From NCBI GenBank assembly GCA_963581225.1, contig CAUZMW010000125.1:1-5909 (forward strand): a stretch of 5,909 nt of DNA. The letters run 5' to 3'. This DNA is from SMWC01 sp963581225 (GTDB taxonomy: Bacteria; Pseudomonadota; Gammaproteobacteria; Steroidobacterales; Rariloculaceae). Of this stretch, positions 1 through 5,909 are shown piece by piece. Position 1 is the first letter of the stretch. The number at the start of each line of letters is the position of its first letter. The position numbers and the translations under genes are program-made. The notes beneath the pieces were generated by a model that was given only the letters and a program-made list of their open reading frames with translations, was not told the origin of the DNA and ran no database searches.

Positions 1-484
1 GTGGCACTCGCGCCGCCGGCGCTCAGCGTCTCGCTGCCTCCGTAAGAGATCAAAAAAACGGTGCCCGCGCCTGCAATCGAAATTCCGGCCCACCACGCAA
101 CGTGCGGCCACGCGCGATCGAAAGCCGCGGCGATGAGCCCCGTGAAGATCGGGATCATCGCTATGATCAGTGCCGCATGATTCGCCGCCGTGAGTCCGAT
201 ACCAGCACTCAGGAGCGTGGGCCACAGGGCAAAACTCGTGATGCCGGACAGTATCTCAAGAGGCGTCGAGAGTTCCCTCTCGCTGGGAACGGGAGGCGCA
301 GTATGAGTGCGATAATAAGTGCGACCGGTCCTGCCAGGACTGAGCGCAACATGCCCACCGTTGCCGGGTCGATGGATACAACCGCCAGCTTATTGGCCAC
401 GGGAGTTCCCGCCCAGAGCAGCAGAGCGCCTGCCGCCGCCGCGTAGACGGCTACGATTTTTCGGCCTTCGAGATCGCCGGGCAC
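1..484 (-). CDS. EamA/DMT-family inner-membrane transporter, partial at left edge and frameshifted
   Basis: Drug/metabolite transporter superfamily (EamA) integral membrane protein; its substrate cannot be told from sequence. The start chosen is GTG at 484, because an AAGGAAGG Shine-Dalgarno lies 6 bases upstream and the frame closes 9 codons further up. The first frame gives about 66 residues with a helix at about 9-27 (IVAVYAAAAGALLLW, then the DMT-like GTPVANKLA) and another at about 42-62. That frame then degenerates and stops at 209. A second frame takes over near 285-287 and stays open to base 1, reading SERELSTPLEILSG and then hydrophobic segments such as AALIIAMIPIFTGLIAA and a further helix. 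One extra C in the minus-strand CCC run would join them as LRLPFPSERELSTPL. About half of a normal 290-300 aa DMT protein is visible; the rest lies off the left edge. The break could be a sequencing error or a real mutation. It is transcribed divergently from the DUF6152 gene. Confidence 0.8.
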
Positions 485-490
485 TTCCAG

Positions 491-498
491 CCTTCCTT
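491..498 (-). promoter_or_regulatory. Shine-Dalgarno of the left-hand DMT transporter
   Basis: On the minus strand this reads AAGGAAGG, ending 6 bases before the GTG at 484. It is a near-ideal ribosome binding site. It decides the start, since no ATG lies in frame between the upstream stop and this GTG. Confidence 0.65.
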
Positions 499-538
499 GT
501 CATCGGTCCGAGTGCTGCTGGCACTCATAACTTCAGCC

Positions 539-544
539 TATACT
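539..544 (+). promoter_or_regulatory. Possible -10 element for the DUF6152 gene
   Basis: TATACT matches the sigma-70 -10 consensus at five of six positions and ends 6 bases before the ATG at 551. Transcription from it would begin at or next to the start codon, giving a leaderless mRNA, which would agree with the absence of a Shine-Dalgarno before this ATG. No convincing -35 sits at 16-18 bases upstream; a TTGTCA at 497-502 is too far away. The call rests on position and consensus only. Confidence 0.25.
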
Positions 545-550
545 ACGGTG

Positions 551-1603
551 ATGAGAGCTAAATTGACGGCTTTTCTAGGTACCTTGTTCTTGCCGGCGCT
601 GCTCGCGGCTCACCATAGTGTCACCGCGCAATTCGATCGGGACAACACGATTGAAGTCGAAGGTGAAGTCACACGTGTCAGCTGGCAGAATCCGCACGTG
701 CGTTTCACTGTCAATGCTGCCGCCGAGGGCGGCGAGGCCGCCCTCTGGATCGTTGAGTCGACGTCGGTGAGTACGCTACGACGCATGGACATCTCGGCGA
801 GACTTATCGCGGTGGGCGACCGGATAAGAGTCGCTGGCAACCCGTCCAGGAGCGAAGCACGCGAGATCTATGCCAATAATATGCTGCTGCCGGACGGACA
901 GGAGGTCATCATGTCAGCCAATGCGGCTCCACGGTGGACCGATCGAACGCTTGGCACCTCCGGTCCCGGGTTCGAGAACAGCGGTGGCGTTTCGGCGCCG
1001 GCGCGGGGTCTGTTCCGAGTCTGGAGTACACCCTTCTCGGTGCCGATCCTGTTCCCCGAGAATATTAATTTCGATTTTGACCTCGACAACTATCCGCTGA
1101 CAGCGACAGCACGTGCGAGTATCGAGGCCTGGAATCAGGTCACGTACAATCCGACGTTGAATTGTGCCGCGAAAGGCATGCCGACGATCATGGAGCAGCC
1201 ATTTCCGATGGAATTCGTCGCTCAGGGGGATGTGGTGGTGTTGCGCCTGGAGGAATACGATCTCGTTCGCAGAATTCACATGGATGCTGCGAGTACGCCG
1301 GCGGGGGAGCCACCGACTCCGCTTGGGCTTTCGATCGGTCACTGGGAAGATCGCACGCTCGTCGTCTCGACCGACGGAATCAATTGGCCGCACTTCGATA
1401 CGGTTGGGATCCCGCTAAGCGAGGCCGCCAGAATCGTTGAGCGATTTACGCCGAGCGCTGACGGCGATCGCCTGGATTACGAGATGATCGTTACGGATAC
1501 GGGAACGTTTACCGAGCCCGTTACGCTTGGCAAGCATTGGGTCTGGATTCCTGGAGTGGAAGTCGGAGTCTACGACTGCGTTGTGGATGGTTTGCGTCGG
1601 TGA
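551..1603 (+). CDS. Secreted/periplasmic DUF6152-type protein of unknown function
   Basis: 350 aa from ATG at 551. The frame is open back to TTG at 497, but ATG 551 places a clean signal peptide at the N-terminus: MRAK, a hydrophobic core (LTAFLGTLFLPALL), then AA before HHS at residues 21-23, so the protein is probably exported. Residues 21-115 match the DUF6152 pattern as I know it: HHSVTAQFD at the mature N-terminus, then IEVEGEVTRVSWQNPHVRF, an OB-like beta-rich stretch. Residues about 200-350 match a module often found behind it: a Cys near 205, VRRIHMD at 239-244, SIGHWEDRTLVV at 261-272, LDYEMIVTDTGTFTEP at 308-323 and a C-terminal YDC. No catalytic motif is recognised. The next gene overlaps its stop by 4 bases, so the two products are probably made together. 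The family call is from recall of the motif; the function is unknown. Confidence 0.8.
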   Translation: MRAKLTAFLGTLFLPALLAAHHSVTAQFDRDNTIEVEGEVTRVSWQNPHVRFTVNAAAEGGEAALWIVESTSVSTLRRMDISARLIAVGDRIRVAGNPSRSEAREIYANNMLLPDGQEVIMSANAAPRWTDRTLGTSGPGFENSGGVSAPARGLFRVWSTPFSVPILFPENINFDFDLDNYPLTATARASIEAWNQVTYNPTLNCAAKGMPTIMEQPFPMEFVAQGDVVVLRLEEYDLVRRIHMDAASTPAGEPPTPLGLSIGHWEDRTLVVSTDGINWPHFDTVGIPLSEAARIVERFTPSADGDRLDYEMIVTDTGTFTEPVTLGKHWVWIPGVEVGVYDCVVDGLRR

Positions 1604-2337
1604 AAATTTCTGATTTATTTCGCGACCCTCGTAAGGCTCTTCTCGGTAAGCTGACGGTCTACTATGGCGCACTGAGCCTGATCGTGTGGTTGATGACGCG
1701 CTGGGTGCCCAGTATCGCGGCGTACTTGTATTCCTGGGAAGACAGAGACCGGGTCGATTATTTTGGCGATGAGGTGCTCGAGACAATCAGCCAGATCGCG
1801 TACCGGGCGCTGGAACGCGACGCCGCGTCTGGATTGTTCGTATCCATTATCGGCGCTTTAGCGCTGATGGTCCCGGTGACCTGGGTCTATATCGGCACAC
1901 GCCGGCGCAGCGGACTCGACCAGTCAATGATCGAGAGCCTACTGATGTTGCCGTAGCGGTCGCGGGCGTCGTTGTCATCGTCCAGGACAACCTTGCGTTG
2001 GCGTTCAGTCTGGCCGGCATATTCGCCGGCATCCAGTTTCGTAGCAGGCTGAAATACTACGCTGATGCACACTTTATCTTTGCGGCTATCGGCGTGGGGG
2101 TTAGCGGCGGGTATCGGCGCGCTCCACATTGCTGCTGTGATGTCGTTCTGTTTTAACTACATCGCCTATTTCATCTGGTGGCTGGGTTATGGTGCAGAGT
2201 CGGCAGAACGGCATCTGCGTTTTGCAACCGAAGAAGCTCGAGCAGAGGCCGATCGGCGCAAGGATCTCATTCACCGGCACGCCGAAGGTGAGGACTCCGG
2301 TGGCGCTGCGAGTCTTGAGCCTCCGCGCGAGGATTGA
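1600..2337 (+). CDS. DUF4956-like membrane protein with two compensating frameshifts
   Basis: The start chosen is GTG at 1600, sharing GTGA with the stop of the DUF6152 gene. The first frame gives about 118 residues with helices near 20-38 (YGALSLIVWLMTRWVP) and 78-98 (FVSIIGALALMVPVTWVYI), and ends at TAG 1954. The protein continues in the -1 frame from about 1953 to 2099 with VAVAGVVVIVQDNLALAFS and then AGIFAGIQFRSRLK and HFIFAAIGVG. It returns to the first frame after the G run at 2096-2100 with LAAGIGALHIAAVMSF, a last helix and a charged tail (AERHLRFATEEARAEADRR). Adding one C near 1951-1953 and removing one G at 2096-2100 gives a continuous 245-aa protein. The central AFSLAG...FRSRLK...FIFAAIGVGLAAG pattern resembles DUF4956 membrane proteins, whose role is not established. 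Both breaks are next to short homopolymers, so sequencing error is the simplest reading; a decayed gene is the alternative. Confidence 0.65.
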
Positions 2338-2346
2338 GTTACCGCG

Positions 2347-2934
2347 CTAAAAGCTGGTCCCGCTCCATTCGCTGACGATGGCGTTGAACTCCGGGCGTTG
2401 CCTTTCATTTGGCCGCTCGACAGCCGTGCCCACATGAATAAACCCAACGATTCTGGTGTCAGCCTGGTGGCCCAGCGCCACCCGTATCTCCGGGTGATAC
2501 GCTGGCCAATCCGTGACCCACTGGGCGTCGTAACCCAGTGCGCGAGTCGCGATCAAGATATTTTGACAGACGGCTGCGGAAGACAGCATCTGTTCGACTT
2601 CGGGGACCTTGGCGAACTTCTGTGGGTCAGGGTGAGATGTTACGACCAGAAGCACAGGCGAACGCTGCGGTCTCTGCCGCTCAACTTCAATCTGCACGTC
2701 CGCAGCCGACGGGGTCTCACGTTTGAAAATCTCGACGCAGGTCTCGGCTAACGCGCGTTGCGCGTCTTTACGCAAGACCTGAATCCGCCAGGGTTCTGCG
2801 CGGCCATGATCGGGGACGCGAATGCCCGCGCTTAAAATCTTGTGTAACGACTCATCGTCCGGACCGGGTTCGCCGAGGTTTTTCGCCAGTACCGAGCGGC
2901 GGGTGAGAAGGAGATCTAGTGTCGGGTTCGTCAT
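2347..2934 (-). CDS. Nitroreductase-family flavoprotein, YdjA-like
   Basis: 195 aa, FMN-dependent NAD(P)H oxidoreductase fold, cytoplasmic; the physiological substrate is unknown. Family marks seen: LLLTRRSV at 8-15 (the Arg-Arg-Ser that contacts FMN phosphate in nitroreductases), AGIRVPDHGRAEPWRI at 36-51, which closely matches the AGMRAPDHKSMQPW segment of E. coli YdjA as I recall it, an SSAAVCQNILIATRALGY helix at 118-135, and IVGFIHVGT at 162-170. Length is close to the compact YdjA group (about 183 aa). ATG at 2934 is preferred over an in-frame TTG at 2952; neither has a strong Shine-Dalgarno. The gene lies 27 bases after the stop of the DMT transporter on the same strand, so they are probably cotranscribed. 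It converges on the DUF4956-like gene, with 9 bases between the stops. Confidence 0.9.
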   Translation of the reverse strand: MTNPTLDLLLTRRSVLAKNLGEPGPDDESLHKILSAGIRVPDHGRAEPWRIQVLRKDAQRALAETCVEIFKRETPSAADVQIEVERQRPQRSPVLLVVTSHPDPQKFAKVPEVEQMLSSAAVCQNILIATRALGYDAQWVTDWPAYHPEIRVALGHQADTRIVGFIHVGTAVERPNERQRPEFNAIVSEWSGTSF

Positions 2935-2961
2935 GACCGGTGACTGTAGCAAAGTCGGTGA

Positions 2962-3838
2962 TTAGCGGACATCGGCATTCCTATCCGGTTGCGCGAGGAC
3001 GATCCAGATACCGCCGAGTGTGGCGATTGACGCGATCAGCAGGCGCAAGGAGACGTCTTCCGCCAGCAGCACGATGCCGCCGAACGCTGCGATAACCGGT
3101 ACCGACAGTTGTACGGTCGCTGCGCGGCTGGCCGTTAGGCCTCGGAGCGCAGCGAACCAGACAACGTAGCCGAGGCCCGAGGCCCGATGCCACGGCGCTC
3201 GAAGCGATCGCCAGGCCGACGCCGGCCGGTGACGCCTGGACATCCCGTAACGCAAAAAGACTGACCGCGGCGACCAGCGGGACGCAGTAGAGAAAATTGG
3301 TCGCTGTAGATCCCAATGCGTCGGCGGTTAGCCGGCCGCGCAGTGAGTAAACGCCCCATGCGATGCCGGCGACGTTCATGAGCAGGGCACCTTGCGGGTC
3401 CGGTGCCGTAAGCCCCGGCGAGACCAGATAGACGAGCTCCGCTAGAGCGACTGTGAGACCCAGCCAGGATGCCGGGGAGAATCGCTCACCGCCGTGCAGT
3501 GCGGCCGTAAACATGGTCAGTTGCACCGCGCCGAATAAAATCAAGGCGCCTGTTCCGGCGGCAAGCGAGAGGTAGGCGAATGAGAAAAACGCCATATAGA
3601 GAAACAACGTCGCGACGGCAATGACATCGGCCTTCTCGCGGCCGCGAATACGCCAGCGCGGTAGCGCAAGTAGCATCAGGATCACAGCGCCGGCGACGAC
3701 GCGAATTGTCGTGAAACTTGAGGCATCGATGAGTCCCGCACCTAGTGCCATGCGGCAGAGCAGGGAGTTCGCGGCAAATGCGATCATCGCAATCACCGTA
3801 AGAAATCCGGTGCTGGATACGTGCGGCCCCAGTATCAT
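2962..3838 (-). pseudogene. EamA/DMT-family transporter disrupted by a 7-bp tandem duplication
   Basis: A ten-helix DMT/EamA inner-membrane transporter of unknown substrate. From ATG 3838 the frame reads a first helix (FLTVIAMIAFAANSLLCRMALG), ASSFTTIRVVAGAVILMLLALPRWR, a run of further helices and SSAVASGLG, then turns into an Arg/Pro-rich nonsense tail that ends at 2981. The true C-terminus, GYVVWFAALRGLTASRAA and then VQLSVPVIAAFGGIVLLAE, lies in another frame and stops at 2962. The switch coincides with an exact 7-bp repeat at 3172-3185; removing one copy restores ASGLGYVVWF and gives 289 aa, the normal length for the family. As written, the last two to three helices are lost. An in-frame TTG at 3931 is an unlikely start because it would overlap srkA. 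The gene is upstream of, and probably cotranscribed with, the nitroreductase. If the duplication is an assembly artefact, this is an intact gene. Confidence 0.85.
3170..3187. repeat. Tandem repeat, 7-bp unit, about 2.6 copies
   Basis: The plus strand carries GAGGCCC at 3172-3178 and again at 3179-3185; the 7-base periodicity extends from 3170 to 3187. One copy is in excess: with a single unit the DMT transporter frame is continuous. A slipped-strand duplication is the obvious origin. Confidence 0.9.
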
Positions 3839-3908
3839 GGACAGAAGACTAAGAGCCTGCGCTGTCCGCGTAAACCGGCGCCATCGATATAGCCTTGTTG
3901 GATTACTA
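3839..3908. other. Divergent intergenic region between the DMT transporter and srkA
   Basis: These 70 bases separate two divergently transcribed starts and should hold both promoters. I see no pair of -35/-10 boxes good enough to call on either strand; GATATA at 3885-3890 is a weak -10 candidate for srkA. No strong Shine-Dalgarno precedes either ATG. Confidence 0.4.
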
Positions 3909-4889
3909 ATGACAGAACTGCCGTACGCCAATCTCTCGCCCGATCTAGTACTGGACGCTCTGGACGGCGTCGGCTTTCGCTGCGACGGCAGAATACTCGC
4001 CCTGAACAGTTACGAAAACCGTGTCTATCAGTTGGGGATGGACGATGGAGGCTTCCTAGTAGCGAAATTCTATCGGCCGGGTCGATGGACGGATGAGGCG
4101 ATCCTCGAAGAGCACGACTTTTCGGCCGAGCTTGTGAGTCAAGAGATTCCGGTCGTTGCCCCGGTAGTCATCGACGGAGCGACGTTGCACGAGCATGCCA
4201 GCTACCGATTCGCCGTGTTCCCTCGACAGGGAGGCCGTTGGCCGGAGCTCGGCTCGGCCGATGAACGACGGTGGATGGGCCGATTCGTCGGGCGCATACA
4301 CGCTATCGGCGCCGTTAAACCCTTTACGCACCGCCTCGCGTTATCGGCGCAACGAATGGGCGATGAGTCCGCCGAGTATCTGTTGGACAGTGATTGGATA
4401 CCGGATCACCTAGTGGACAGCTATGAGACGATTGTCGATCAACTACTGGAGTCGGTAGGAGAGTGCTTCGGGCGAGCCGGATCGTACCGGGAGCTTCGGA
4501 TACACGGTGACTGTCATCCCGGCAACGTCCTTTGGACCGACGACGGCCCGCACTTCGTGGATCTGGACGACTGCATCACGGGTCCGGCGGTACAGGATCT
4601 GTGGCTGTTTCTGTCCGGGGAGCGCGATGAACGGGCGAGCCAGCTCCAGGATCTGCTGGAGGGTTACGGGCAATTCTGCACATTCGATTACCGCGAGCTG
4701 CACCTGATCGAGGCATTACGAACTCTGCGCATTATCCACTACACGGCGTGGATCGCGCGGCGCTGGGTGGATCCCGCGTTCCCCCGTGCTTTCCCGTGGT
4801 TTGCCGAGAACAAGTACTGGGAAGAACATGTCCTCGCATTGAAGGAACAGGCCGCGGTGTTGACTGAGCCGCCGCTCGAGGTCGTGTAG
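3909..4889 (+). CDS. srkA: Stress response Ser/Thr protein kinase SrkA (YihE/RdoA)
   Basis: 326 aa from ATG 3909, against 328 aa for E. coli SrkA. The frame is open further upstream, but residues before MTELPYANLSP are not SrkA-like. It is a cytoplasmic kinase with an aminoglycoside phosphotransferase-type fold, known in E. coli for protecting cells from stress-induced death and for a link to the Cpx envelope stress response. Visible motifs: VAKFYRPGRW at 51-60 with the ATP-binding Lys53; FPRQGGRWPE at 104-113; the catalytic loop HGDCHPGNVLW at 199-209 with Asp201 and Asn206; the metal-binding FVDLDDC at 216-222 with Asp218; GPAVQDLW at 225-232; IIHYTAWIARRW at 275-286; and an aromatic C-terminal segment. 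All key residues are present, so the enzyme should be active. In E. coli srkA precedes dsbA; here a molybdenum hydroxylase gene follows after 34 bases instead. Confidence 0.95.
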   Translation: MTELPYANLSPDLVLDALDGVGFRCDGRILALNSYENRVYQLGMDDGGFLVAKFYRPGRWTDEAILEEHDFSAELVSQEIPVVAPVVIDGATLHEHASYRFAVFPRQGGRWPELGSADERRWMGRFVGRIHAIGAVKPFTHRLALSAQRMGDESAEYLLDSDWIPDHLVDSYETIVDQLLESVGECFGRAGSYRELRIHGDCHPGNVLWTDDGPHFVDLDDCITGPAVQDLWLFLSGERDERASQLQDLLEGYGQFCTFDYRELHLIEALRTLRIIHYTAWIARRWVDPAFPRAFPWFAENKYWEEHVLALKEQAAVLTEPPLEVV

Positions 4890-4911
4890 ACTGCGAACGG
4901 TAGATTGGGTC

Positions 4912-4918
4912 GGGGAAG
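4912..4918 (+). promoter_or_regulatory. Shine-Dalgarno of the molybdenum hydroxylase gene
   Basis: GGGGAAG ends 5 bases before the ATG at 4924, within the 34-base gap after srkA. It supports this start. No terminator-like hairpin is evident in the gap, so cotranscription with srkA is plausible. Confidence 0.55.
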
Positions 4919-4923
4919 CACAG

Positions 4924-5909
4924 ATGGCTTATGCACTACTCGGTAAGAACTTTACGCCGCCGGACGTCATGGCCAAAGTCACGGGCCGTGGCCGGTACGC
5001 CGAGGACTTCCGCGCCGAAGGCATGGCATTTTGTCGTTTGCTGACCAGCCCTGTTCCCCATGGTCGCGTCAACAGCATCGACGCAAGCGAGGCCTTGGCC
5101 ATGGACGGCGTTTTCGGCATTTTGACGGCTGATGACGTGCCCACGTTGCCGGTGCCCAACGACCCAATCCTGTCCAACGAACCGATGTGGGTCGGCCAGC
5201 CCATACTGGCCCTCGCGGCTGTAGACGAGACTACGGCCCAAGACGCGCTCGAAAAGATCGTGCTCGATATTGAGCCATTGCCATTTCTGATCGATCCTCT
5301 AGAAAGCCTCTATCCTGCCGGGCCGGATGCGAGATCCGGCGGAAATGTCGCCGGTCGCGGGCTCGAACTGCAGACCATCAAGTGGAGCGCGCGCGATTTT
5401 GCCGCCGCGGGCGATGGTGAACTCCCGATGGGTACGCCGGCGGCCGAGTGGTCCTATGGCGATCTCGAGGCGGGTTTCGCGGCCGCCGAACTCGTGCTGG
5501 AAGAAAATTTCATCACGGCGAGCCTGTCTCATCACTCCATGGAGCCGCGTACGGCGATGGCCTACTGGGAGAACGGGCGCTGTCATCTGCACGGTTCCTC
5601 TCAGAGCGGCAGCTTTCCGATACCGACGATCGCCGGCTGGCTCGGTATCGCGCCCGAGGAGCTGGTTTTTATCGCGGAATACTGCGGCGGTGGATTCGGC
5701 TCAAAAGGCGGCCCCTATCCGGCGATAACGATTCCGGCGCTCATGTCGAGGAAGATCGGCCGCCCGGCCATGATGCGCATCAGCCGGTACGAAGAGTACT
5801 GCATCGGCTCCGCACGCCCGGGTTTCCAGGGACGCATCCGGCTCGGTTTCGCGGCGAACGGCAGAGTCACGGCCGCGGATCTGTACATCGTTCAGGATAA
5901 CGGCCCGAA
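4924..5909 (+). CDS. Xanthine dehydrogenase-family molybdopterin-binding (large) subunit, N-terminal part
   Basis: 328 codons are visible and the frame is open at the right edge; family members are usually about 750-800 aa. It is the molybdopterin-binding subunit of a molybdenum hydroxylase, which uses water to hydroxylate aldehydes or N-heterocycles. Residues 18-127 form the a/b hammerhead domain: KVTGRGRYAEDF at 18-29, HGRVNSIDASEA near 46-57, GVFGILTADDVP at 62-73 and WVGQPILALAA at 89-99. The first molybdopterin domain follows: EWSYGDLEAGFAAAELVLEE at 175-194, MEPRTAMAYWENG at 206-218, a conserved-type Gln at 227 (SSQSG), and the cofactor loop CGGGFGSKGG at 254-263. There is no 2Fe-2S domain at the N-terminus and no signal peptide, so the electron-transfer subunits are probably separate genes, likely to the right of this window. 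The catalytic Glu would also lie beyond the edge. The substrate cannot be assigned. Confidence 0.93.
   Translation, partial: MAYALLGKNFTPPDVMAKVTGRGRYAEDFRAEGMAFCRLLTSPVPHGRVNSIDASEALAMDGVFGILTADDVPTLPVPNDPILSNEPMWVGQPILALAAVDETTAQDALEKIVLDIEPLPFLIDPLESLYPAGPDARSGGNVAGRGLELQTIKWSARDFAAAGDGELPMGTPAAEWSYGDLEAGFAAAELVLEENFITASLSHHSMEPRTAMAYWENGRCHLHGSSQSGSFPIPTIAGWLGIAPEELVFIAEYCGGGFGSKGGPYPAITIPALMSRKIGRPAMMRISRYEEYCIGSARPGFQGRIRLGFAANGRVTAADLYIVQDNGP

Noticed and set aside
497..550. TTG at 497 as the start of the DUF6152 gene
   Set aside because: It would add 18 residues ahead of a normal signal peptide and has no ribosome binding site; ATG 551 fits better.
914..1393. 159-codon minus-strand open frame inside the DUF6152 gene
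   Set aside because: It is Arg-rich, has no recognisable domain, and lies wholly opposite a well-supported coding sequence; it is a shadow frame.
1945..1956. Programmed -1 ribosomal frameshift in the DUF4956-like gene
   Set aside because: There is no slippery heptamer or evident downstream structure at the shift, and a second opposite shift is needed at 2096-2100; paired indels or miscalls explain it better.
2325..2347. GCGCG...CGCGC inverted repeat at the convergent gene ends, as a terminator
   Set aside because: Only a 5-bp stem with a 13-base loop and no following T run; too weak to call.
3839..3867. GGACAG...CTGTCC inverted repeat (3839-3844 and 3862-3867) as an operator
   Set aside because: Six-base arms separated by 17 bases are expected by chance in a region this size, and the match does not extend.
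5327..5900. Long plus-strand alternative frames (133 and 150 codons) over the right end
   Set aside because: The frame from 4924 carries clear molybdenum hydroxylase motifs throughout; the others are Arg/Pro-rich overlaps.

Overview
The window looks like chromosomal DNA from a moderately GC-rich proteobacterium, most likely a gammaproteobacterium. The best evidence is a full-length SrkA/YihE-type kinase, a family typical of that class. A secreted DUF6152-type protein and a molybdenum hydroxylase of a kind I recall from marine and soil gammaproteobacterial genomes fit this (recall, not a search). There is no rRNA, tRNA, CRISPR array, insertion sequence or phage gene. The raw sequence carries four frame breaks in three genes, so it may be a lightly polished metagenome or long-read contig, or a region where some genes are decaying.

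Layout, left to right. (1) 1-484, minus: N-terminal half of an EamA/DMT-type membrane transporter that runs off the left edge, with one frameshift near 285-287. (2) 551-1603, plus, divergent from it: a secreted 350-aa protein with an N-terminal DUF6152-type domain whose predicted mature form starts His-His. (3) 1600-2337, plus, overlapping the previous stop by 4 bases: a DUF4956-like multi-pass membrane protein whose frame is broken twice (about 1951-1953 and 2096-2100), the two breaks cancelling. (4) 2347-2934, minus, convergent with only 9 bases between stop codons: a YdjA-type nitroreductase. (5) 2962-3838, minus, just upstream of the nitroreductase: a second EamA/DMT transporter, put out of frame by an exact 7-bp tandem duplication at 3172-3185. 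(6) 3909-4889, plus, divergent from (5): srkA, intact. (7) 4924 to the right edge, plus, 34 bases after srkA and with a good ribosome binding site: the N-terminal part of a molybdopterin-binding hydroxylase subunit of the xanthine dehydrogenase family.

Transcription units inferred from spacing: DUF6152 + DUF4956 (translationally coupled), DMT transporter 2 + nitroreductase, and srkA + molybdenum hydroxylase. The most interesting items are the coupled secreted/membrane pair of unknown function and the clean 7-bp duplication that disables transporter 2. I see no strong evidence for a wholly new system.
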